Assembly: GCA_964202965.1 (NCBI GenBank)
Contig: CAXNKG010000012.1
Coordinates: 1 to 64,000, forward strand
Source: CAXNKG01 sp964202965
GTDB lineage: Bacteria; Acidobacteriota; Vicinamibacteria; Vicinamibacterales; UBA2999
Length of the DNA stretch: 64,000 nucleotides
Direction of reading: 5' to 3'
In this document: piece by piece, positions 53,921 through 61,613 of the stretch
Position numbering within the stretch: the first letter of the stretch is position 1
How the letters are laid out: every line of letters starts with the position of its first letter
Translations under genes and position numbers: made by a program
The notes under the pieces: generated by a model
Told to the model about the DNA's origin: nothing
Database searches by the model: none
The model's input: only the letters and a program-made list of their open reading frames with translations

Positions 53921-54330
53921 CCGATCGGAAGATCCGCGTCGTCATTGCCAAGCCGGGCCTCGATGGCCACGATCGGGGGGCGCGCGTGATTGCCCGCGCG
54001 CTTCGGGATGCGGGCATGGAAGTGATCTACACAGGGCTGCGCCAGACGCCGGAGATGATCGTGTCGGCCGCGCTGCAGGAGGACGCCGATGTCATCGGCC
54101 TGTCCATTCTGTCGGGCGCGCACATGCACATCTGCCCGAGGATCATGGCGCTGCTGAAGGACAAGGGGCTGGACGACGTGCGGGTCGTGATCGGCGGCAT
54201 TATTCCGGACGTGGACATCCCGAAGCTGCGCGAGGTCGGGATTACGGGGATCTTTCCGCCCGGGACGCGGATGCAGGAGATCGTCGAGTTCATCCGCACG
54301 CACGCGCGGTCGCGCGCGGCCTCGCTGTGA
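53917..54330 (+). CDS. Acyl-CoA mutase small (B12-binding) subunit
   Basis: A 137-residue cobalamin-binding protein with the full DxHxxG...SxL...GG signature: PGLDGHDRGARV (His ligand), GLSILSGAHM and VIGGIIPD. It supplies adenosylcobalamin to the large subunit just upstream. The start is TTG at 53917, overlapping the mutase stop by two bases; coupling makes this rare start plausible. Together the two form a split mutase, as in Streptomyces IcmA/IcmB. Confidence 0.92.
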   Translation: MTDRKIRVVIAKPGLDGHDRGARVIARALRDAGMEVIYTGLRQTPEMIVSAALQEDADVIGLSILSGAHMHICPRIMALLKDKGLDDVRVVIGGIIPDVDIPKLREVGITGIFPPGTRMQEIVEFIRTHARSRAASL

Positions 54331-54332
54331 TC

Positions 54333-54650
54333 ATGGCCGACGTCGATGCGTACCTCAACGCACTCGAAGCGGCGCTGAAGGCGCGGGAGTTGGCGCCGCC
54401 AGACAAGGCGTCACTCGGCAAGGCGCCGCCCGAGGAGGCCCTGTCCGAGCCCACGCGGACCACAGCACGTCCGCCGGCCGTCGAAACCAGCCTCGTGGCC
54501 GAGGCGTTTGCGGCGCTGCTGGCGCTGGAAGAGGGCGAGCCTGGCGCCAGGCCGGTGCGGCTGGTGGTGGGCGGCGCGGAGCCGCGGCTGTCGGAGGGGT
54601 TTCTCGACGAGCTCGCACGCCGCGTGGCGGAGCGCCTAAAGAATGTCTGA
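54333..54650 (+). CDS. Unknown small protein between mutase and valS
   Basis: A 105-residue protein of no recognised family. It is highly charged and Ala/Glu-rich, with a helical N-terminus (DVDAYLNALEAALKAR), a Pro/Glu-rich linker (about 25-50), and a helical C-terminus (LVAEAFAALLALEEGEPG, FLDELARRVAERLKNV). The ATG is at 54333; GTG at 54327 overlapping the mutase stop (GTGA) is possible. The stop overlaps the valS start by 8 bp. The position suggests a mutase accessory role, but nothing in the sequence proves it. Confidence 0.65.
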   Translation: MADVDAYLNALEAALKARELAPPDKASLGKAPPEEALSEPTRTTARPPAVETSLVAEAFAALLALEEGEPGARPVRLVVGGAEPRLSEGFLDELARRVAERLKNV

Positions 54651-57264
54651 CGTCAGCAATCCGGAACATCCCATCTCCCTGCCCGAGAAGCCCGCGCTCG
54701 AAGGACTCGAGGCCAAGTGGAACGAGCGGTGGGAGCACGATCGCACGTATCGATTCGATCGCACGCGCAGCAGGGCCGAGGTGTACTCAATCGACACGCC
54801 GCCGCCGACCGTCAGCGGATCGCTGCACATCGGGCACGTCTTCTCCTATACGCATACGGATCTGATTGCGCGCTTCCAGCGCATGCGGGGCAAGGCCGTC
54901 TTCTATCCGATGGGATGGGACGACAACGGTCTGCCGACCGAGCGCCGTGTGCAGAACTATTACGGCGTTCGCTGCGACCCGTCATTGCCGTACGACCCGT
55001 CGTTTCAGACGCCGGACCCCTCGGCAGGCGCGGGGCAGGGAAGCCGCAAGCAGCCGCCTGTCGCGGTCTCGCGCCCGAACTTCATCGAGCTGTGCAACCG
55101 GCTGACGCACGAGGACGAAAAGGCCTTCGAGCACCTGTGGCGGTCGCTCGGCCTGTCGGTCGACTGGTCGATGACGTACGCGACGATCGACCAGCGCGCC
55201 CAGCGCGTCTCGCAGGCGGCGTTTCTGCGGCTGTTCCACCGGGGGATGGCCTATCAGCTCGAAGCGCCGACGCTGTGGGATGTCGACTTCCGCACGGCGG
55301 TGGCGCAGGCAGAGCTCGAAGACCGCGAGATGCCCGGCGCGTATCACCGCATTCGCTTCGAGCACGTGACGCCGTCGCTGCTGCCGGCGACCGGCGGCTA
55401 TGTCGAGATCGATACGACCCGCCCGGAACTGATTCCGGCGTGCGTGGCGCTCGTCGCGCATCCCGACGACGAGCGGTACAAGCCGCTGTTCGGCACCCAC
55501 GTGCGCACACCGCTCTTTGGCGTGCCGGTGCCGATCCGCCCACACGCGCTCGCGGACCCGGAGAAGGGTACCGGCGTCGCGATGATCTGCACGTTTGGCG
55601 ACGTCACCGACGTCATCTGGTGGCGCGAGCTGGGTCTGCCGGTGCGCGCGGTGCTGATGCCGAACGGAACGCTGCGGCCGGTCGCATGGGGCTCGTCCGG
55701 GTGGGAAAGCGCCGACGCCGCTCGCGCGCAGCAGGCGTACGACCAGATGGCGGGTCTCTCCGCCACGAAAGCCCGCGCACGCATCGTCGAACTGCTCCGC
55801 GAGTCGTCCGACCTGATTGGCGAGCCGCGGCCCATCACGCATCCCGTCAAGTTCTACGAGAAGGGGGACCGGCCCCTCGAAATCATCACCAGCCGCCAGT
55901 GGTTCATCAGGACGATGGACCAGAAGGAGGCGCTGCTGGAGCGCGGGCAACAGCTGCAGTGGCACCCGGAGTTCATGCGCCACCGCTACGAGAACTGGGT
56001 GAACGGGCTTGCGGGCGACTGGGGCATCAGCCGGCAGCGGTTCTTTGGCGTGCCGTTCCCGGTCTGGTACCCCGTCGGCTCCGACGGCGCGCCCGATTTC
56101 ACCAAGCCGATCGTGCCCGACGAATCGCGGCTGCCCGTGGATCCGTCGACGGACCTTCCGGACGGCTACCGTGCCGACCAGCGCGACCGGCCTGGCGGCT
56201 TCACGGGCGACCCGGATGTCATGGACACGTGGGCAACGTCATCGGTGACGCCGCAAATCATTTCCGGCTGGCTGGACGATCCGGATCTCTTTTCGCGCGT
56301 GTTCCCGATGGACCTGCGTCCGCAGGGGCACGACATTATCCGCACGTGGCTCTTCACGACCGTGCTGCGCTCGCACCTGGAGCACGACTCGCTGCCCTGG
56401 GCGCATGCCGCGCTGTCGGGTTTCATCGTGGATCCCGACCGCAAGAAGATGTCGAAGTCCAAGGGGAACGTCGTCACGCCCGTCGGGCTGCTCGAGCAGT
56501 TCGGGTCGGATGGCGTGCGCTACTGGGCGGCCAGCGCCAGACCAGGCGGTGACGCGGCGTTTGACCCGAACGATCCGAGCCAGATGAAGATCGGGCGCCG
56601 GCTGTCGATGAAGCTGCTGAACGCGGCGCGCTTCGCGCTGCTGCAGGCCCACCCGCGCGGCCCGATCACCGAGCCGCTCGACAAAGGCATGCTGACCGCG
56701 CTGTCACTCCTGGCGCAGGAGGCGACGGAGCAGCTCGATGCGTACGACTACTCCCGCGTCCTCGAGCGGACCGAGCGCTTCTTCTGGACGTTCTGCGACG
56801 ACTACCTCGAGCTGGTGAAGGCGCGCCGCTACGGCGATTTCACGCCCGAGGCCGCGGCGTCGGCCAACAGCGCGATGCTCGTGGCGTTGTCGACCCTGCT
56901 GCGGCTCTTCGCTCCGTATCTCCCGTTCGTGACGGAAGAGGTCTGGTCCTGGTGGCGTCCAGGTTCGGTCCATCAGGCGCAGTGGCCGACGGCAGCGGAG
57001 ATCGTGGCGCCGATAGGCGGGGGGCAGGCCGACGCGCTGCACGTCTACGTCCAGACGCAGGCGGCGCTGGCGGAGGTCCGCCGCGTCAAGGCGGCGGCAA
57101 AGAAGGCGACCAAGGCCGTCATTGAACGTGCGGTGCTTCCGGCCGCCTTCGAAACGCTGACACCCGCGGCGCGCGACTTTCAGGCGGCGACCCACATCCG
57201 CGAGTTGACGTTTGCGGACGTGGCGGCGCCTGAGCTGATCTTCGCGGAGGAACCAGCCGCGTGA
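54643..57264 (+). CDS. valS: Valyl-tRNA synthetase
   Basis: An 873-residue class I synthetase. The HIGH motif is GSLHIGHVF near residue 66, a PTERR-type loop follows (GLPTERRVQNYYGV), and the KMSKS loop is KKMSKSKGN near 606. The CP1 editing domain is present between them. The C-terminus ends after the anticodon-binding helices and seems to lack the long coiled-coil arm of E. coli ValS. It overlaps its upstream and downstream genes. Confidence 0.95.
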   Translation: MSDVSNPEHPISLPEKPALEGLEAKWNERWEHDRTYRFDRTRSRAEVYSIDTPPPTVSGSLHIGHVFSYTHTDLIARFQRMRGKAVFYPMGWDDNGLPTERRVQNYYGVRCDPSLPYDPSFQTPDPSAGAGQGSRKQPPVAVSRPNFIELCNRLTHEDEKAFEHLWRSLGLSVDWSMTYATIDQRAQRVSQAAFLRLFHRGMAYQLEAPTLWDVDFRTAVAQAELEDREMPGAYHRIRFEHVTPSLLPATGGYVEIDTTRPELIPACVALVAHPDDERYKPLFGTHVRTPLFGVPVPIRPHALADPEKGTGVAMICTFGDVTDVIWWRELGLPVRAVLMPNGTLRPVAWGSSGWESADAARAQQAYDQMAGLSATKARARIVELLRESSDLIGEPRPITHPVKFYEKGDRPLEIITSRQWFIRTMDQKEALLERGQQLQWHPEFMRHRYENWVNGLAGDWGISRQRFFGVPFPVWYPVGSDGAPDFTKPIVPDESRLPVDPSTDLPDGYRADQRDRPGGFTGDPDVMDTWATSSVTPQIISGWLDDPDLFSRVFPMDLRPQGHDIIRTWLFTTVLRSHLEHDSLPWAHAALSGFIVDPDRKKMSKSKGNVVTPVGLLEQFGSDGVRYWAASARPGGDAAFDPNDPSQMKIGRRLSMKLLNAARFALLQAHPRGPITEPLDKGMLTALSLLAQEATEQLDAYDYSRVLERTERFFWTFCDDYLELVKARRYGDFTPEAAASANSAMLVALSTLLRLFAPYLPFVTEEVWSWWRPGSVHQAQWPTAAEIVAPIGGGQADALHVYVQTQAALAEVRRVKAAAKKATKAVIERAVLPAAFETLTPAARDFQAATHIRELTFADVAAPELIFAEEPAA

Positions 57265-58121
57265 TTCCGATACCCCTCGAACCGCTCGAGCCCGGCCTGT
57301 ACCGGGAGATCGTCCGGCGCACGCTCGCTGAAGACTTCGGTTGGGGCGACGTGACGACCGAGACTGTGATCGATCGGAACCAGAAGGGGACGGCGGTCAT
57401 GGTGGCCAAGGCGCCGTGCGTCATCGCCGGACTCGACGTCGCATCGGAAGCCTTCCGGCAGATGGATCCAGCGATTGCCGTTACCGTCCACCACGCCGAC
57501 GGCGCGCGCTGCGACGCCGGCACCGTCGTGGCGGAGTACCGCGGCTACGCGGCCGCGATGCTGACCGCCGAGCGCACCGCGCTCAACTTCCTGCAGCGGC
57601 TTTCCGGCATCGCCACGCTGACGCGCCAGTTCGTTGACGCGGCGGGCGGGCGCATCACGGTGCTCGACACGCGCAAGACGACGCCGATGCTGCGCGCGCT
57701 CGAGAAGTACGCCGTGCGCGTGGGCGGGGGCACGAACCACCGCAGCGGGCTCGACGACGGCATCCTGATCAAGGACAACCACATCCGCCTGGCCGGTGGC
57801 GTGGCTGCGGCGGTCACGAAGATGCGGAAGGGTAACCGCGAGATGCCGACCGAGGTCGAGGCGACAACCCTCGAGCAGGTGGACGAGGCGCTGGAGGCGT
57901 GCGCCGAGATTGTCCTGCTGGACAACATGTCGACGCCGGACATCATCGAGGCGGTGAAACGCTGCCGCGGACGCGCCAAGACGGAGATCTCGGGCGGCGT
58001 CACGCTCGCACGGATGCCCGAACTGGCGGCGACCGGGGCCGACTACGTGTCGATTGGCGCACTCACACACTCCGCTCCCGCGATCGATCTGAGTTGTGAA
58101 GTCGAGCCCGCTACCACCTGA
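57261..58121 (+). CDS. nadC: Quinolinate phosphoribosyltransferase (NadC)
   Basis: A 286-residue enzyme making nicotinate mononucleotide from quinolinate and PRPP in NAD synthesis. Motifs are AEDFGWGDVTTE, ERTALNFLQRLSGIAT, LDTRKTTPMLR, GGGTNHRSGLDDGILIKDNH and the late TEISGGV. GTG start overlaps the valS stop (GTGA). It overlaps birA by 26 bp. No nadA or nadB is in the window. Confidence 0.96.
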   Translation: MIPIPLEPLEPGLYREIVRRTLAEDFGWGDVTTETVIDRNQKGTAVMVAKAPCVIAGLDVASEAFRQMDPAIAVTVHHADGARCDAGTVVAEYRGYAAAMLTAERTALNFLQRLSGIATLTRQFVDAAGGRITVLDTRKTTPMLRALEKYAVRVGGGTNHRSGLDDGILIKDNHIRLAGGVAAAVTKMRKGNREMPTEVEATTLEQVDEALEACAEIVLLDNMSTPDIIEAVKRCRGRAKTEISGGVTLARMPELAATGADYVSIGALTHSAPAIDLSCEVEPATT

Positions 58122-58875
58122 TCTTGCCGATTCGCTGAGCGCCGCCGCCCTCCGTCTGGGCCGGTTCGGCCGCCAGGTCCTCTTCTACGACCGCGTACCG
58201 TCGACCAACGACGTGGCAGCCCGGCTCGCCGACGGCGGCGCGCAGGAGGGATGCGTGGTCATCGGGGATGCGCAGTCCGCGGGCCGGGGACGTCTCGGCC
58301 GGACGTGGGTCTCGCCCGCTGGCGCCGGGTTGTATGTCTCGGCCGTCCTCCGGCCGGACGCCGGCGTCATTTCACTCGTCACGATTGCCGCGGGCGTGGC
58401 GCTGAGCGAGGGCATAGAGGCGGCCACCGGCCTGCGGCCGGATCTCAAGTGGCCGAATGACGTGCTGATCGGCGGCCGCAAGGCCGCGGGGATCCTGGCC
58501 GAAGGGTCGCTTCGCTACGTGATTCTCGGCTTCGGGATCAACGTCCTGCCCGCCGCGTATCCTCCTGAGGTCGCGGCACGCGCTACAAGTCTCGAACGCG
58601 AGCTTGGGCGGGCCGTCGACCGCGGATCGCTCCTTGTCGAGTGCCTGTCGTCGTTTGCGGCACGCTATGGAGAACTCCGGCAGGGGCAGCGCGCGGTCGT
58701 CGTGGACGCGTGGCGCGCCCGGGCCATCGCCAGCCTCAGGAAACGCGTCCGGTGGGACGCGCAGGGAACCCGCGTGGAAGGGATCGCCGAGGACATCGAC
58801 GCGGATGGCGCGCTGTTGGTGCGGACGGCGGACGGCACCGCCAGGGTCATTTCTGGTGAAGTAACGTGGCTGTGA
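58096..58875 (+). CDS. birA: Biotin--[acetyl-CoA-carboxylase] ligase (no HTH domain)
   Basis: A 259-residue type I biotin protein ligase: it attaches biotin to carboxylases through biotinyl-AMP. Motifs are STNDVAARLA, the biotinyl-AMP loop SAGRGRLGRTW, KWPNDVLIGGRKAAGIL and the C-terminal SH3-like RVEGIAEDIDADGALLV. The helix-turn-helix repressor domain of E. coli BirA is missing. The GTG start at 58096 lies inside nadC; an overlap of 26 bp is long but homology requires a start near it. Confidence 0.93.
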   Translation: MKSSPLPPDLADSLSAAALRLGRFGRQVLFYDRVPSTNDVAARLADGGAQEGCVVIGDAQSAGRGRLGRTWVSPAGAGLYVSAVLRPDAGVISLVTIAAGVALSEGIEAATGLRPDLKWPNDVLIGGRKAAGILAEGSLRYVILGFGINVLPAAYPPEVAARATSLERELGRAVDRGSLLVECLSSFAARYGELRQGQRAVVVDAWRARAIASLRKRVRWDAQGTRVEGIAEDIDADGALLVRTADGTARVISGEVTWL

Positions 58876-59591
58876 TGGACGATCCCGAAACGTTCTGCCG
58901 TGATGTCGAGGCGTACCTGACCCGCAAGAACGACGGTCACCTCGTGCGCATCGTCGGCCCCGCGTTCGAGCAGGTGCGCGGCTGGGCCGCGCGCGGGATT
59001 CCGCTCAAGGTGGTCTTCCGCGGCGTGGATCGCTATTTCGAGCGCTACTACGCGAAAGGACCGCGGCGGCGTCCCGTGCGTGTGGAGTTCTGCGAAGCCG
59101 ACGTTCTGGACGTCTTCGACGAGTGGCGGCGGTCGGTTGGCGTCGTGGATACGTCCGGCGAGGCAGCGGCGGATGGACAGGAGCCGGCTGCCGAGCGCTC
59201 CGGCCGGCCGCGCGAATCGCTCTCGGCCCATCTCGACAAGGTAGTCGTCCGCCTCACGACCCGGCGGAAGGGAGCCGATCGATCGCTCGACACGGCGCTG
59301 GAGGAGATCGTTCGCGAGCTGGATGCCGCCCGCGCGGGCGCAAAGGGGCTGCGAGGCGAGCGTCGCGACGCGCTGCTGGCGCGTCTGCGCGAGCTCGACG
59401 GGGTACTGCTGGTTGCGGGGCGCGAAGGATGCGACGCCGGCGTCCTGAGCGGCCTTGCGTCGGAAGCTGACGCCCAGCTCGCCCCGTTCAGGGATCGCAT
59501 GGCTCCCGCCGTCTACGCGCAGTCCCACCAGGCCTGTCTCGGTCGTCTCATTCGCGACCGCGCGCAACTCCCCACCATTGCCTTTGATTGA
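58875..59591 (+). CDS. Conserved-looking hypothetical protein
   Basis: A 238-residue protein with no recognised domain. The N-terminal half (DPETFCRDVEAYLTRKNDG, IPLKVVFRGVDRYFERYYAK) looks globular and well folded. A short acidic linker (STGEAAADGQEP-like, about 95-110) separates it from a helical C-terminal half. No signal peptide or membrane helix. It overlaps birA by one base (TGATG), so it is part of the nadC-birA operon. ATG 58875 was chosen over GTG 58866. Confidence 0.75.
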   Translation: MDDPETFCRDVEAYLTRKNDGHLVRIVGPAFEQVRGWAARGIPLKVVFRGVDRYFERYYAKGPRRRPVRVEFCEADVLDVFDEWRRSVGVVDTSGEAAADGQEPAAERSGRPRESLSAHLDKVVVRLTTRRKGADRSLDTALEEIVRELDAARAGAKGLRGERRDALLARLRELDGVLLVAGREGCDAGVLSGLASEADAQLAPFRDRMAPAVYAQSHQACLGRLIRDRAQLPTIAFD

Positions 59592-59599
59592 GACGAAAA

Positions 59600-59631
59600 G
59601 TGCGACGGTGTGACGGGGCGAAGATGCGATG
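59600..59631 (+). repeat. Four imperfect octamers carrying a start codon
   Basis: GTGCGACG, GTGTGACG, GGGCGAAG, ATGCGATG in direct succession, ending in the ATG of the downstream methyltransferase gene. The pattern resembles the tandem arrays elsewhere in the window but with a different unit. Confidence 0.4.
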
Positions 59632-60909
59632 GTAGGCACTGAGCTGGTTCTTTCTGTAGAGAAGCCCGCCGCCGGGGGACGCATGCTGGCGCGGCACGAG
59701 GGACAGATCGTGTTCGTGTCCGGTGCGATTCCTGGGGAACGGGTCCGCGCGCGCGTCGAGCGGTCGGCGAAGAGCGTGCTGTATGCCTCGACGATCGAGG
59801 TGATCGAACCGTCTTCGGACCGCCGCGCGGTGGCGGGGGACTGGCAGTGCGGCGGCAACGTCTTCGCGCACATGGCCTACGAGCGGCAGCGCCTGATCAA
59901 GGGTGACATTCTTCGGGACGCGCTGGAACGGATCGGCCGCGTGCCGCTGCCAGCGGCTCCGGACGTCGTGGGATCGCCGGAGCAGGGGTACCGCATGCGC
60001 GCGCGGCTGCACTGCCGCGACCGCCGCATTGGATTCTTCCGCGAGGGCACCCACGAGCTGTGCGATGCCGGTTCCACCGGCCAGCTGATGCCGGCGGCCG
60101 TCGCCTGGATTGCCGACGCGGAGCGGACGATCGCGCACGCCAGATTGAGCGGGCTCTCGGCCCTGGAGCTCTCGGAGAATGTCGCCGGCGATGAACGCGC
60201 GTGCCATCTGCTGCTCGATGCGCGGGTCGTCGCCGCGCCGTTCGCTGTCCTGGGCAGCCTCGCGGGCATCACGGGCCTGTCGGCCGAGCGCGCGGATCGT
60301 GCCGGCATCGAAATCCTCACGGGAACCGCGTCCGTCACCGACGTGATCCGGGTCCGCGCGGATGGCACCGCCACCGTCCTTCAGCTGCGGCGTGATGTCC
60401 GGGCGTTCTTCCAGGGCAACCGCTTTCTGCTCGAGCCACTCGCACGACACGTCGCGAGTCTGGTGCCGCCAGGGCCGGTCGTCGACCTGTATGCGGGCGT
60501 CGGTCTCTTCGGCCTGTCGCTCGCTGCCGCCGGCTACGACCAGGTGACGCTGGTCGAGGGCGACCCGATCAGCGGCGCGTCGCTCGTGGAGAACGCGGAA
60601 CCGTTCGGAGCGCAAGTTCAGGTGGTGCGGGCGAGCGTGGAGTCGTTTCTCGCAGGTGCGCGAGCCGCGGACCCGCCGACAACCTTCATCGTCGATCCGC
60701 CGCGGACCGGCATGTCCAAAGAGGCGCTCGCCGGCATTATCCGCAGCGCGCCGGAACGGCTGGTCTATGTGTCGTGCGACGTGGCGACCTTCGCGCGTGA
60801 TACGCGCACGCTGCTGGATGCGGGCTATGAACTCGATCAGGTGATCGGAATGGATTTGTTTCCGAACACCGCGCACGTCGAAGCCATCGCGCGGTTCGTG
60901 CGTGTGTAG
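59629..60909 (+). CDS. TrmA/RlmD-family RNA (uracil-5-)methyltransferase, cluster-less
   Basis: A 426-residue SAM-dependent methyltransferase. An N-terminal TRAM domain (about 1-60) precedes a central domain, SAM motif VDLYAGVGLFGL near 285, FIVDPPRTGMSKEAL and YVSCDVATFARD with the catalytic Cys. RlmD has four cysteines for a 4Fe-4S cluster; here the CGGC stretch reads QCGGNVFAHM and the preceding Cys is absent, so the cluster is probably lost. The target (tRNA U54 or a 23S uracil) cannot be told. Confidence 0.88.
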   Translation: MVGTELVLSVEKPAAGGRMLARHEGQIVFVSGAIPGERVRARVERSAKSVLYASTIEVIEPSSDRRAVAGDWQCGGNVFAHMAYERQRLIKGDILRDALERIGRVPLPAAPDVVGSPEQGYRMRARLHCRDRRIGFFREGTHELCDAGSTGQLMPAAVAWIADAERTIAHARLSGLSALELSENVAGDERACHLLLDARVVAAPFAVLGSLAGITGLSAERADRAGIEILTGTASVTDVIRVRADGTATVLQLRRDVRAFFQGNRFLLEPLARHVASLVPPGPVVDLYAGVGLFGLSLAAAGYDQVTLVEGDPISGASLVENAEPFGAQVQVVRASVESFLAGARAADPPTTFIVDPPRTGMSKEALAGIIRSAPERLVYVSCDVATFARDTRTLLDAGYELDQVIGMDLFPNTAHVEAIARFVRV

Positions 60910-60930
60910 GCCGGGTCTTTCAGACCCGGC
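60906..60930 (+). repeat. REP-like palindrome supplying a stop codon (second copy)
   Basis: GCCGGGTCT (60910-60918), loop TTC, AGACCCGGC (60922-60930) directly after the TAG of the methyltransferase. Nearly identical to 35934-35957. It lies between convergent genes and could end both transcripts. Confidence 0.7.
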
Positions 60931-61612
60931 ACGCCGCAATAAAGCCTTCGAACAGCGAGCGGAATTCCCCGGTCCTGTAGAAGTTCTCGGGATGCCACTG
61001 CACGCCGAGGCAGAAGCGGCGGGACGGATCCTCGATTGCTTCGATGATCCCGTCCGGCGCGGTGGCGGTCGTGACAAGCCCCTTGCCGAGCCTGTTCACG
61101 GCCTGATGATGCCTGCTGTTTACCTGGCAGCTGTCGTTGCCCTCGAGCGCCTCACGCGTGATGCGCGCGAGCAGCGATCCTTTCTCGATCCAGACCTCGT
61201 GGGCCAGCGTGATGGGTTCGTTCGGCGGTACCGCGAGCCGGTGATCGAGCGCGTCGGGGACCTGGGTGGGGATGTCCTGGACGAGCGTGCCTCCGCGCGC
61301 CACGTTCAGCACCTGGATGCCGCGGCAGATGGCGAACAGCGGGAGATTGGCGGCCGTGGCGCGCTCGATCAGCTCGAATTCGTAGATATCGCGCCCCGGC
61401 TCGGCCGGCGAGAACGTCGGGTGCATCGCCGCGCCATGGAGGTCTGGATGCACGTCGCCGCCGCCAGCCAGGAGAAGCCCCTGCACCGATCCGATGACCG
61501 TATCGGGATGGTCGGCGGACGCATCGAGCACCCACGGGTCGCCGCCGGCACGCCGGACGGATTCCTCGTAGTCGTGGAGCTTCCGGCAGGGCGCAATCGC
61601 AATCCGTGTCAC
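60920..61612 (-). CDS. Class I glutamine amidotransferase-like (PuuD/C26) hydrolase
   Basis: A 230-residue peptidase C26 protein. The catalytic Cys is in FAICRGIQVLN, the His and Glu in GVQWHPE, and LAGGGDVHP is the family's oxyanion region. PuuD-type enzymes hydrolyse gamma-glutamyl-GABA or related gamma-glutamyl compounds; the precise substrate is uncertain. GTG start one base after the argS stop. The 3' end runs into the REP-like palindrome. Confidence 0.87.
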   Translation of the reverse strand: MTRIAIAPCRKLHDYEESVRRAGGDPWVLDASADHPDTVIGSVQGLLLAGGGDVHPDLHGAAMHPTFSPAEPGRDIYEFELIERATAANLPLFAICRGIQVLNVARGGTLVQDIPTQVPDALDHRLAVPPNEPITLAHEVWIEKGSLLARITREALEGNDSCQVNSRHHQAVNRLGKGLVTTATAPDGIIEAIEDPSRRFCLGVQWHPENFYRTGEFRSLFEGFIAACRV

Positions 61613-61613
61613 G

